19,223 bases of DNA from GCA-002841655 sp964446775. Its GTDB lineage: Bacteria > Patescibacteriota > Patescibacteriia > Patescibacteriales > UBA12465. A program made the translations under genes and the position numbers. The notes beneath the pieces are model-generated. The model was not told the origin of the DNA. It saw nothing but the letters and a program-made list of their open reading frames with translations, and did not search any database. Shown piece by piece: positions 8,743 to 16,256 of this stretch. Every line of letters begins with the position of its first letter. Positions within the stretch are counted from its first letter, which is position 1. The stretch is from positions 1 through 19,223 of the forward strand of contig CAYURA010000013.1 of NCBI GenBank assembly GCA_964446775.1. The letters are read 5' to 3'.

Positions 8743-9423
8743 TTATTTAAACCCTATATAAGCCAACATCGTTTCTAATTCTTTTGGACGATCTCGGCGA
8801 TAGGAAAAGTATTTATCAGGCAAGCAATGCGTACAATTATCACTGACACTAATATTATTAGTCAAAAACCCAGACTCGCTTAGCTGCTTAACTACCATTT
8901 TAGCTAAATCAATATATGTTTTATCACCCCTTCTTATAATTAACTCCAAGGGGAATTGACTAGCGACATCAGCTTTAACTTCAAAATGACAAGCTTTAAT
9001 ATGTGGGCCAATTTGTACTTCAATATCCTCTAGCTTGGACTGATAATTATTTTTAAAAGAAAAAATAGCTTCTGTAACTATACCGGCTAGAAGACCGCGC
9101 CAACCAGCATGAGCTAAAGCTATCACAGCTTGTTTCCTATCATAGAAATATATCGGCAAACAGTCAGCCACCGTCAAGCTCAGTATTTTATCCCTATCGC
9201 TAGTTATTAGAGCGTCACAGTCTGGAATAATTTGATCATCTAAGAGCCCATCAACACTAATGACTTTAGATCCATGAACTAAATTAGCTGAAACAATTAC
9301 TCTATTATTTCCAAATAATTCTCTCAAATAGTTTCGCTGTTTTAGCCAATCTCCCTTCATTGAACCAGAAGATTTAATTGATAATCCAGAATTAATCTGA
9401 TTGTCTTGCCAAATCAAATTCAT
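8743..9423 (-). CDS. pgeF: PgeF/YfiH-family protein (multicopper-oxidase-like, Cu-oxidase_4/DUF152)
   Basis: The family is known under several activities: laccase-like polyphenol oxidase, purine nucleoside phosphorylase/adenosine deaminase (as in human LACC1), and peptidoglycan editing factor in E. coli. The metal-site signature is intact: LVHG (H50), TVADCLP (C88) and AHAGWRG (H105), with the further motif IGPHIKACHFEV (C135, H136) and the C-terminal CTHCLPDKYFSYRRD. The length of 226 residues is slightly shorter than the usual 240-260, mainly at the N-terminus. The gene lies upstream of trxB in the same direction but 133 pyrimidine-rich bases away, and trxB has its own promoter-like signal, so the two need not be co-transcribed. 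Family assignment is secure; the substrate is not readable from sequence. Confidence 0.92.
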   Translation of the reverse strand: MNLIWQDNQINSGLSIKSSGSMKGDWLKQRNYLRELFGNNRVIVSANLVHGSKVISVDGLLDDQIIPDCDALITSDRDKILSLTVADCLPIYFYDRKQAVIALAHAGWRGLLAGIVTEAIFSFKNNYQSKLEDIEVQIGPHIKACHFEVKADVASQFPLELIIRRGDKTYIDLAKMVVKQLSESGFLTNNISVSDNCTHCLPDKYFSYRRDRPKELETMLAYIGFK

Positions 9424-9473
9424 AAGTTTAAGTAAATTATTATCTTTGATTAATAGAGTCTAAATATTTTTTT

Positions 9474-9502
9474 CAAAGTATTACAAGTTTATCTATACTT
9501 TG
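9474..9502. repeat. 8-bp perfect inverted repeat in the divergent pgeF / oxidoreductase intergenic region
   Basis: CAAAGTAT (9474-9481) is followed after 13 bases by ATACTTTG (9495-9502). The centre-to-centre distance is about two helical turns, as expected for a dimeric repressor site, but no regulator gene is adjacent. Confidence 0.45.
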
Positions 9503-9519
9503 TTTCTAGTTTAACATAC

Positions 9520-9536
9520 TTTAATCTCAGATTAAA
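9520..9536. repeat. 7-bp inverted repeat TTTAATC-TCA-GATTAAA
   Basis: This is a perfect palindrome with a 3-base centre, in the same divergent intergenic region as the repeat at 9474-9502 and about 70 bases before the oxidoreductase start codon. It could be an operator. In DNA this AT-rich, chance occurrence is possible. Confidence 0.35.
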
Positions 9537-9598
9537 TTATAGCCTAAAATTTGCTGAAAAAGAGAATAAAAGCTATCATTAAGAAATACACCAAAAAA

Positions 9599-9603
9599 AA
9601 GGA
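9599..9603 (+). promoter_or_regulatory. Shine-Dalgarno AAGGA that sets the start of the oxidoreductase gene
   Basis: AAGGA lies four bases before the ATG at 9608. The longer open frame beginning with TTG at 9551 has no such signal and would add only a lysine-rich 19-residue tail, so 9608 is preferred. Confidence 0.6.
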
Positions 9604-9607
9604 AATC

Positions 9608-10621
9608 ATGAGCACATTAACAGAAAAAAATTTAATTGGCATTATTGCCAATTCAAGCTCGCCAAAAAATCGCGAGCTCTTAGTTAGAGGGTTAGGACCA
9701 CCAAAGAATGGTATATTTAATCCTCTAAAATTTACATATGGACATCTAAAAGGAGAAATAATTCCTCTAGATGTTCAGCCCAATGAAATCCTGCACAGTG
9801 CTGGATTTTTTCAAGCTAAGCAAGCCGCTTTTAGAGCGGTAGACTATTTGGTAGAGCAAGGAGCTAAAATTATTTGTTTCACAGCCTCCACTAAACGCCT
9901 ACCAGGCAAAGAGGGGAAAGAGATAAAAAATCTCTACCCAGAACACATCTTTAGCCTTGGCGACAATGCTACTATAATTTCTTTTAAATTTATACTAGAG
10001 CACTTTTTAGCTGCTTTAGATAAAGAAGAAGATGAAATAGCTTGTGTTGGCGCAGGCTTTATTGGTAATGAAGCAATTAATAGCTTCCTTAATAACGGTT
10101 TTAAGAAGATTAATGTGGTGAGTAAATATCTTAATAATCTACCACCAATTGTTAAAATTGTTAATCTGGTTGAACAATTACCAAAAAATCTCAAACTTAT
10201 GGCCTCTTGTTCCCATAAGTATAAACCAGACTTAAATAGCTTTAAAGATTTATTTGCAAAAAAAGCTACGATCATTGATGTGTCTGTGCCGCCAATGGTT
10301 AATCTCAAGCTATATAAGTCACTACCTCAAGAAGTCGAAAGACTAGATGCTGGAGACTTCTACTTAGATGGAATAGATTATGATTTTGATCCAAAGATTC
10401 TAGGTTTTCCTGAAAAGGCCTATTGGTATGGCTGCTTTACTGAAGCAGTCATACTAGCTCTAGCCCATAGTGATGGGCACGATCTCAGTCATTATAATTT
10501 CTTCGCTATTAACCAAAATAATCAAGAGCTAATTAATGGGTATTTAAAGAGGGAAAGACTCTGTATCCCTTTTATCAATTTTTTTGAACCAAAAAAAGAG
10601 ATCAGAAAAATCTGCCTGTAA
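9608..10621 (+). CDS. NAD(P)-dependent oxidoreductase resembling long-chain acyl-ACP reductase (AAR)
   Basis: From the ATG at 9608 the product has 337 residues. The layout matches cyanobacterial fatty acyl-ACP reductase: an N-terminal domain with KQAAFRAVDYLVEQGAKIIC, a short GDNATIISFKFI segment, where AAR has GNTHTAY-like sequence, a Rossmann nucleotide-binding motif ACVGAGFIGNEA, then ATIIDVSVPP, LDAGDFYLDG and a C-terminal YGCFTEAVILAL. The last motif aligns by eye with the ACFAEAMLLE segment of AAR, which contains the catalytic cysteine; here that is C276. AAR reduces fatty acyl-ACP to fatty aldehyde. More distant relatives include glutamyl-tRNA reductase and shikimate dehydrogenase, so the substrate is uncertain. 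No aldehyde decarbonylase gene is nearby. The gene is probably a single unit, closed by the terminator at 10626. The 57-base upstream extension from TTG 9551 is judged untranslated. Confidence 0.6.
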   Translation: MSTLTEKNLIGIIANSSSPKNRELLVRGLGPPKNGIFNPLKFTYGHLKGEIIPLDVQPNEILHSAGFFQAKQAAFRAVDYLVEQGAKIICFTASTKRLPGKEGKEIKNLYPEHIFSLGDNATIISFKFILEHFLAALDKEEDEIACVGAGFIGNEAINSFLNNGFKKINVVSKYLNNLPPIVKIVNLVEQLPKNLKLMASCSHKYKPDLNSFKDLFAKKATIIDVSVPPMVNLKLYKSLPQEVERLDAGDFYLDGIDYDFDPKILGFPEKAYWYGCFTEAVILALAHSDGHDLSHYNFFAINQNNQELINGYLKRERLCIPFINFFEPKKEIRKICL

Positions 10622-10625
10622 AAAC

Positions 10626-10651
10626 AAGAGGGACTAAAAACCCCTCTTTTT
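10626..10651 (+). terminator. Intrinsic terminator of the oxidoreductase gene
   Basis: AAGAGGG (10626-10632) pairs with CCCTCTT (10642-10648) around a 9-base loop and is followed by more T residues to 10651. It begins five bases after the stop codon. Confidence 0.85.
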
Positions 10652-10703
10652 AATTTACCAATCTAATGCTAAAATAGAATTATCAGTATTAAATTATTTA
10701 AAA

Positions 10704-12860
10704 ATGATTGAACACTCTTTTACGATATTTTTTTCTCTTTTTAGCCTATTCTTCATCATCATCTTAGGTCTGATTGTAATTAGAAATGGTCGACAATTAA
10801 TTAATAGGCTGTTCACACTGCTTAATCTAATTTTAATTATTTGGATTTTCGGCAGCCTAATGCTACTAACCGCTCAAAATGAAGTCCAAATAATTTTTTG
10901 GGATCTTTTTATTTATGCTGGTATTATTTTCTGGGCTGCTATTCAATATCATTTTAGCTTGGCTGTAACTCATTTTAATTTCAAACGTAAAATTGCTCTA
11001 AGCATTGCCTATCTGCTCTCATTCTTCTTCTTAATTATCAGTCGAACTGATTTTTTTGCTAGTGGCGTCTTCTATTATCGTTACGGCTCCCACACTCAAG
11101 CTAAACTAGGCCACCATCTCTTCATGATATTTTTTGCAATTTACGTCGCCCTATTCTTCTATATTCTCTTAAAGAAATATTACCAAGAAAAAAATAAGAT
11201 TGAGAGATCAAAAACATTCTATTATATCCTTGGTTTCTCGGTCCTTAACTTTATTGGTGGCACTGCTTTTCTCCCTGCCTATTCGATTCCTATTTACCCT
11301 ATTTTTCTAGCTTCACCCCTAATTTTTTCTCTAATCATTACCTACTCAATAGTCTATCTGGGGCTCATGAACATTAAACTAATCATGCGTCGCTATTCTG
11401 TCTACCTACTCTCTTTTGTCTCTCTGTTTATCCCTGCTTATTTAATCCTCTATTACATCTATCTTTTCTATTTTCAATATTTCTTCCCAATATTTATTGC
11501 CATCTATGTTTCCTCATTAATCTCATTTGATCCTCTAAAGAAAAAATACTACTACCTGGCGAATAAATATTTTTTTTCCTCCCTCTATGATACTAAAAAC
11601 TTAATTTATAAATTAAATAATGACTTACGTTCTTCACTTGAAATAAAAAAAATTTTTCATTCAGTCACTAAAGTGCTAACACCAGCTTTTCATTTTAAGT
11701 CTATTGCGATTATAAAGTTTAATGATCGACAAAAAAAATGGTCCCTTTTATACAACGATAGTTTTCCTAAACTAGATTTAAAAATTAAACATATTAACAA
11801 TAATGATATTAACAAAATTTTTTCTAATAATCAGCCAGTAAATTCAAAAACAATCCAAGAAAATAGTGAGGTAACTAGCATGTTTAAAAAACATTTAAAA
11901 TCTTTAAGAATAGAACTGTTAATCCCAATTAGGATTAATAAAGATAAGCTAAATTATTTAATATTATTTGGACCTAAAGAATCAGGCGATCCTTATCATA
12001 AAAAAGATTTACAAATCTTAAAAATAGTCGCTAACGAAATTGGGATTGCTATCGAAAATGCCTTACTCTATCAAAGTGTTAAAAGGTTCAATATTAAACT
12101 ACAAAAGGAAGTCGCAAGAGCAACAACTAAATTAGAAATCCAAAACAAAACTTTGGTTAAATTAGACGAAGTAAAAGATGAATTTATTAGTATTGTATCA
12201 CATCAACTACGAACCCCTCTAACAGGGATTCGCTGGTTTACTGAAATTTTGATAAAGAATAAAGATAAGAATCTTAATCATAAACAAATTGAAATGCTCC
12301 AACACATTGGCGCTAGTAATATGAGCCTGATTAAACTTGTCAACGACCTACTCGATGTCTCACATATTGAAACAGGCCATAAATTTATAATTAATAAAAA
12401 TAATTTTCTGGTAAATGAGCTAATTAATGAAGTTCTAAAAGAGAATATCTATTTAATAAAAAAGAAAAAATTAATGATTGATAACAAAATAAAAAAAGAT
12501 TTAGTCATCTACGCTGATCGTGATAAGATAAAACAAGTTTGGCAGAATTTAATTTCTAACGCTACTAAATATACTGATGATCAAAAAACTATCCAAATCT
12601 ATTCCAGAGTTAACAACAAAAATCAGATAGTCTTCTACCTTAAGGATGAAGGTGTGGGCATACCTCAAAAAGAACAAGCCAAACTATTTAATAAGTTCTT
12701 TAGGGCTAATAATGCTTCTTTAAAACATGCTGAAGGCACTGGCCTGGGTTTACATATTGCTAGAGAATTAATTAGAGCTCACCAGGGAGAGATGTTTTTT
12801 AAATCTAAAGAGAATAGAGGCTCTAGTTTCTATTTCTCCCTGCCGATTATTAAAAAATAA
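10704..12860 (+). CDS. Membrane sensor histidine kinase (N-terminal multi-TM, GAF-like, HisKA, HATPase_c)
   Basis: Residues 1-275 contain about eight or nine hydrophobic segments, matching the histidine-kinase N-terminal 7TM region type plus extra helices. A GAF-like domain follows (about 300-455), then a coiled coil (about 455-490). The H-box SHQLRTPLTGIRWF carries the phosphoacceptor H500. The ATP-binding lobe shows the N-box NLISNATKYT (N615/N619), G1 DEGVGIP (648-654), an F-box-like FNKFFRA, and G2 GTGLGLHIA (678-686). All residues needed for autophosphorylation appear present. The total of 718 residues is typical for this architecture. The response regulator starts 29 bases downstream, so the pair is very likely one operon. 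The signal sensed cannot be read from sequence. No clear Shine-Dalgarno precedes the ATG. Confidence 0.93.
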   Translation: MIEHSFTIFFSLFSLFFIIILGLIVIRNGRQLINRLFTLLNLILIIWIFGSLMLLTAQNEVQIIFWDLFIYAGIIFWAAIQYHFSLAVTHFNFKRKIALSIAYLLSFFFLIISRTDFFASGVFYYRYGSHTQAKLGHHLFMIFFAIYVALFFYILLKKYYQEKNKIERSKTFYYILGFSVLNFIGGTAFLPAYSIPIYPIFLASPLIFSLIITYSIVYLGLMNIKLIMRRYSVYLLSFVSLFIPAYLILYYIYLFYFQYFFPIFIAIYVSSLISFDPLKKKYYYLANKYFFSSLYDTKNLIYKLNNDLRSSLEIKKIFHSVTKVLTPAFHFKSIAIIKFNDRQKKWSLLYNDSFPKLDLKIKHINNNDINKIFSNNQPVNSKTIQENSEVTSMFKKHLKSLRIELLIPIRINKDKLNYLILFGPKESGDPYHKKDLQILKIVANEIGIAIENALLYQSVKRFNIKLQKEVARATTKLEIQNKTLVKLDEVKDEFISIVSHQLRTPLTGIRWFTEILIKNKDKNLNHKQIEMLQHIGASNMSLIKLVNDLLDVSHIETGHKFIINKNNFLVNELINEVLKENIYLIKKKKLMIDNKIKKDLVIYADRDKIKQVWQNLISNATKYTDDQKTIQIYSRVNNKNQIVFYLKDEGVGIPQKEQAKLFNKFFRANNASLKHAEGTGLGLHIARELIRAHQGEMFFKSKENRGSSFYFSLPIIKK

Positions 12861-12889
12861 ATTTTAAAATAATTAAACAAATAAAAAAT

Positions 12890-13261
12890 ATGTTTAAAAA
12901 AATATTAATTGTCGAAGATGATGTTAATTTAGCTAAAGCCCTAAGTATTAGCTTAGCAGAAGAAGGCTTTAAAGTATCAATCGCTTATGACGGCTTAGAA
13001 GGTTTAAGCCTAGCTGAAAAGCACCAGCCAGCGTTAATCCTTTGCGACATCAACATGCCTAAGATGGATGGATTAACTATGTTAGCTGAGTTACGTAAGA
13101 ACGATTGGGCAAAAAATATTGAAGTAATAATGCTCACTAATTATAGTGACCAACAGAATATCTCTCAGGCTTTAAAGCACAAAGCTTTTAATTATCTAGT
13201 TAAAAGTGATTGGAATCTAGAACAGATTGTTGAACAAGTGAAAAAGAAATTAGTAATTTAA
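12890..13261 (+). CDS. Single-domain (CheY-like) response regulator
   Basis: This 123-residue receiver domain has all the conserved residues: acidic pair D10/D11 (IVEDDVN), phosphoacceptor D53 (LILCDINMPKMDG), T83 (VIMLTN) and K105 (NYLVKSD). There is no output domain, so it must act by protein-protein contact or phosphorelay. It lies 29 bases after the histidine kinase gene and is presumably its partner. CPR genomes often encode such kinase plus receiver pairs. Confidence 0.95.
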   Translation: MFKKILIVEDDVNLAKALSISLAEEGFKVSIAYDGLEGLSLAEKHQPALILCDINMPKMDGLTMLAELRKNDWAKNIEVIMLTNYSDQQNISQALKHKAFNYLVKSDWNLEQIVEQVKKKLVI

Positions 13262-13404
13262 TCTATCTTTTTAAGTGCATAATTACTGATCCCTTCTTCA
13301 GCGCTATGATTAATTAAAACTTTACTGAACTATTTTTTAGACTAATGTGAAATAAGCTACTTTATTAGATCTAGAATTCCAAAATTTAAAAAATTTAATT
13401 TTCT

Positions 13405-13428
13405 TATCCACAAATATATTTTGTGATA
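13405..13428 (-). terminator. Possible weak terminator hairpin after the ABC operon
   Basis: CACAAA (13409-13414) pairs with TTTGTG (13420-13425) around TATAT, with an outer TAT/ATA extension past a bulged C. On the minus strand a T-rich run (AAATTTTTTAAATTTT) follows about ten bases later. It is AT-rich and weak, and sits between two converging operons. Confidence 0.3.
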
Positions 13429-13439
13429 TTCAAAAACAA

Positions 13440-14132
13440 TTATTCATGATTAACTATCTCAATCTTCTCAAGCAAACCATCCTTTAGCCAAATAATCCGA
13501 TCAACATATTGACGATTCTCTGGTTCATGAGTAACTAAAACAATCGTTTGTCCTAATTCTTTATTTAATTTCCTAAAAAGAGATAGGACCTCTTTAGAAG
13601 TTGCTGTATCTAAATTTGCTGTTGGCTCATCAGCAAATAGAATTTTAGGACTATTAATTAAAGCTCGGGCAATAGCCACTCGTTGTTGCTCACCCCCAGA
13701 TAATTCATTCGGACGATGATTAGCTCTCTCACTTAATCCAACCTTCGCCAACATTTCCCGCGCCTTATCTTTATTATTCTGATAATAGCCATTTAAAGCA
13801 AAGGCTGGCAATAACACGTTTTCTAAAGCATTTAACTCAAAAATTAAAGCATATTCTTGAAAAATATAACCCAGACGTTGCAAGCGAAAAGTAGTTTTCT
13901 CTTGATCACTTAAATTTGCAGTGTCAACCTCATCAACTATTAATTCTCCAGCAGTTGGCGTATCTAATAAGGCTAATTGATGGAGCAAGGTAGACTTACC
14001 ACTACCACTTTTTCCCATAATAGCAAGAAACTCTCCTGAACTGATATTAAAATCAACTCCTTTAAGAGCAAAGGTTGGTGTTTTTCCAGTATATGTTTTT
14101 TGTAAATTTTTGGCACTAATATCAATCTTCAT
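13440..14132 (-). CDS. ABC transporter ATPase, MacB/LolD type
   Basis: The 230-residue ATPase has Walker A GKSGSGKST (40-48), Q-loop Q92 (YIFQEY), signature LSGGEQQR (144-151), Walker B ILFADEP (164-170) and the switch histidine H202 (VTHEP). It powers the adjacent permease in a MacB/LolD/FtsE-like type VII ABC system, which works by mechanotransmission rather than transport through a channel. I chose the ATG at 14132, 16 bases after the permease stop. The open frame extends to 14207, but that would overlap the permease by 59 bases and add residues not typical of the family. It is co-transcribed with the permease. Confidence 0.92.
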   Translation of the reverse strand: MKIDISAKNLQKTYTGKTPTFALKGVDFNISSGEFLAIMGKSGSGKSTLLHQLALLDTPTAGELIVDEVDTANLSDQEKTTFRLQRLGYIFQEYALIFELNALENVLLPAFALNGYYQNNKDKAREMLAKVGLSERANHRPNELSGGEQQRVAIARALINSPKILFADEPTANLDTATSKEVLSLFRKLNKELGQTIVLVTHEPENRQYVDRIIWLKDGLLEKIEIVNHE

Positions 14133-14148
14133 AGATTTAAAGTTATCT

Positions 14149-15384
14149 TTAGGCTCCCCATATGGCCTTGAGAATATTCTCTTTAACCACCCGCCAAGCT
14201 GGTACAAAACCAGCTACTAAAGCCGCCACTAAAAGACTAAATATGCTATTAACTACTTGAATTTTTTTTACGCTTAAAGAGACGTCGCCAATAGCTAAAC
14301 TAAGTGGATTTTTTATAAAATATGGCTCCACAAAAAAGAACATTATAATTGAACCCAGAATAATCCCAGACACAACATAAAAAAAGGCTTGAATTACATA
14401 AGAGCCAATAATTACCTTCTCTTTAATACCAATTGCTTTTAAAATACCAATCTGTCTCCTCTTGTTAATGGTATTTACATAAACTAACATAAAAATAGTC
14501 ACTGCCGCTACGACCAGGCCAACAGCACCAATTAATATGCCAATTAGATCGAAACTCTTAGGTACCGCATTCATCGCACTACTATACTCTACCCACTTTC
14601 TCACTTTCAGTTTAGGCGCTATTACTTGGATCTCTTCAATTAACTTGTTTTCGTCTATATTTTTATCTAACTTAATCAAAATTTGTGAAGCTCGATCATC
14701 GCCTAGGTGTAAAACAGACTGAGCTTCTTTTTTGGTGATATAAGCATTTTGATCAACAAACATGGATTTAGCTTTAAAGATGCCAACAAGATTATACTGC
14801 TTACTAATCCCATTGCCATAACTCACAGTGATTTTTTCACCAATTTGAACCCCGCCTAAACTATCCACTTCTTCACCAATACCATGACCACCAGCAATAT
14901 CTGCCCCTAAAATAATATCATTTATGCCTAAACCCTGTAAATAATTACCCTCAATAATATGACTATGAATTCCAGTAAGTTCTGGTTCTTCTTCTGGATT
15001 TATTCCGATAACTGGCCATGATCCATACTTATATTGTCCATCTTTATTCTTATCATAAGCAAAAGTTGCGAGAAGATTATAGTGCACCACTGTAGACAAG
15101 ACCCCTGGAATAGTTTCAATTCTCTGTCTTAATTCAGTAGTATTAATGATAAAATTCTCCCTACTCGGTTCTTCCTGAGGACTAATAACAATATTGCCGG
15201 TCGCGTTATCTATTACTTGACTATCAAGAGTAGAAGTAACTCCATTTAAAAGAGCGCTAATAAAAATTAAATTTACAAAAGCTAAAGAAAGGATAAAAAT
15301 CATTAAAATAATAATGTTTTTATGACCATTAATAATTGATTTATAGCCTAGATAAAATGCTAGTTTAAAATCTTTTTTCATCAT
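14149..15384 (-). CDS. ABC transporter permease, MacB/FtsX family
   Basis: The 411-residue product has the classic layout. TM1 is at about 22-45, a MacB periplasmic-core-like extracellular domain spans about 48-270 (DSQVIDNATGNIVISP; FDKN-type repeats absent), and a three-TM FtsX domain follows at about 275-405, with VNTINKRRQIGILKAIGIK in the cytoplasmic coupling helix and PAWRVVKENILKAIWG at the end. The extracellular domain contains an EEPELTGIHSHIIEGNYL segment typical of lipoprotein or peptide exporters of this group. No membrane-fusion (MacA) gene is in the window, as expected for a single-membrane cell. The ATPase gene follows 16 bases after its stop. The substrate is unknown. Confidence 0.9.
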   Translation of the reverse strand: MMKKDFKLAFYLGYKSIINGHKNIIILMIFILSLAFVNLIFISALLNGVTSTLDSQVIDNATGNIVISPQEEPSRENFIINTTELRQRIETIPGVLSTVVHYNLLATFAYDKNKDGQYKYGSWPVIGINPEEEPELTGIHSHIIEGNYLQGLGINDIILGADIAGGHGIGEEVDSLGGVQIGEKITVSYGNGISKQYNLVGIFKAKSMFVDQNAYITKKEAQSVLHLGDDRASQILIKLDKNIDENKLIEEIQVIAPKLKVRKWVEYSSAMNAVPKSFDLIGILIGAVGLVVAAVTIFMLVYVNTINKRRQIGILKAIGIKEKVIIGSYVIQAFFYVVSGIILGSIIMFFFVEPYFIKNPLSLAIGDVSLSVKKIQVVNSIFSLLVAALVAGFVPAWRVVKENILKAIWGA

Positions 15385-15499
15385 AGAATAAACAAAACTT
15401 TAAAAACGTCAAGCGCAAATTCAAAATTATTTACAATTAGAAATTATAAATATCTTTGAAAGAATAAGACATCCAAACAGCCTTAGATCCCAGACGTCA

Positions 15500-15855
15500 T
15501 TAGGCCCCCCTAAATTCCATTATTAATATAAGATGCCGTGCTCCAAAAACAATCAGCCAAATTTCATCTATAACCTGTGTACCAAACACCCAATAACTTA
15601 GTAAAAAATATATTAAGAAAAAAATAGAATATGTAAAACTTCCAACCATGCTATTAAAACTCGCAGACAGCTTGTTATGATTACCGCTTTTTAACATGGT
15701 TATTTGCAATATTATCCCAGCAATCATAACAATAAGGAATATGATAATTATGGCCAATATATAGAGAGTAATTGTTTTGCCACGGACCAGACGCCCAATA
15801 TCGCCGAGCGAATCATTTGATCAAGTAGAGATTGTGGGCTAAATGCATCAGACAT
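15500..15855 (-). pseudogene. Small membrane protein gene, apparently frameshifted
   Basis: Two overlapping open frames together look like one protein. The first starts at the ATG at 15855, eight bases after the toxin stop codon, and gives 35 residues (MSDAFSPQSLLDQ, then an amphipathic stretch ending LLSIYWP) before a TAA at 15748. The second runs in the -1 frame from about 15757 (TTG only) to 15500 and gives 85 residues. It has a TM helix AIIIIFLIVMIAGIILQI, the hydrophilic segment KSGNHNKLSASFNSMVG, and a second TM region SYSIFFLIYFLLSYWVFG-like. Restoring one base around the CCATAATT at 15748-15755 would join them as ...YWP-IIIIF... into about 118 residues. I cannot name the family. The position makes it a third gene of the toxin-antitoxin operon. 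The 3' end, with a G6 run, may also be altered. Confidence 0.5.
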
Positions 15856-15863
15856 AACTTTAA

Positions 15864-16256
15864 TTATTTACAAAAATCATAACTAGAGTAATTATCTCTT
15901 ATCATCTTTTTCCATGCAGCCGTCTCGTTTTTATCACCAATATCATTCTTATGATAAACTAACAAAATTCTTATCTCCTTAATTTTTTTATTTAAAGCTA
16001 AAATACACCTATTGCCAGATGCTTTTTTAGAGCATTTGGTGCCAAATACACGAAACTCCATTTTAAATATCGCTAAATCATCAAAACAATTTATTTCTTC
16101 GACTATGTTAGTATCTAATATACTATCCAAATTCTCTAGCATTTTTATTATACCTTTAAATGTCGAATCCCAGTGAGTTTTATACTTTTTTCTAAAGTTT
16201 TTAATATAATGTTTTTGGGCAAACTCTTCAATTTTAACATTATATTTAATAGACAT
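15864..16256 (-). CDS. Probable RelE/ParE-superfamily toxin
   Basis: The 130-residue, strongly basic protein has the helix-rich start and C-terminal beta-sheet pattern of RelE/ParE toxins: EEFAQKHYIKNFRKKYKTHW at the N-terminus, FKMEFRVFGTKCSKKASGNR in the middle, and CILALNKKIKEIRILLVYHKNDIG near the end. The C-terminal part NETAAWKKMIRDNY is longer than in short ParE toxins and closer to HigB-like forms. Candidate catalytic residues are the R of NRCIL and the K/Y/H of LVYHKND, but I cannot assign them with certainty. Its ATG overlaps the end of the antitoxin gene by 11 bases, implying translational coupling and the antitoxin-first order. Whether it is an mRNA interferase or a gyrase inhibitor is not decidable here. 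Confidence 0.6.
   Translation of the reverse strand: MSIKYNVKIEEFAQKHYIKNFRKKYKTHWDSTFKGIIKMLENLDSILDTNIVEEINCFDDLAIFKMEFRVFGTKCSKKASGNRCILALNKKIKEIRILLVYHKNDIGDKNETAAWKKMIRDNYSSYDFCK

Noticed and set aside
9551..9607. TTG start of the reductase gene
   Set aside because: There is no Shine-Dalgarno before it, while AAGGA precedes the ATG at 9608; the extra residues are mostly lysine and unlike the family.
9934..10308. Minus-strand 124-codon frame inside the reductase gene
   Set aside because: It is a shadow of the coding strand with no independent signals.
14133..14207. Longer N-terminus of the ABC ATPase
   Set aside because: It overlaps the permease coding region by 59 bases, and the ATG at 14132 gives the normal family length.
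14537..14722. Plus-strand frame inside the permease gene
   Set aside because: It is an antisense shadow of the extracellular domain.
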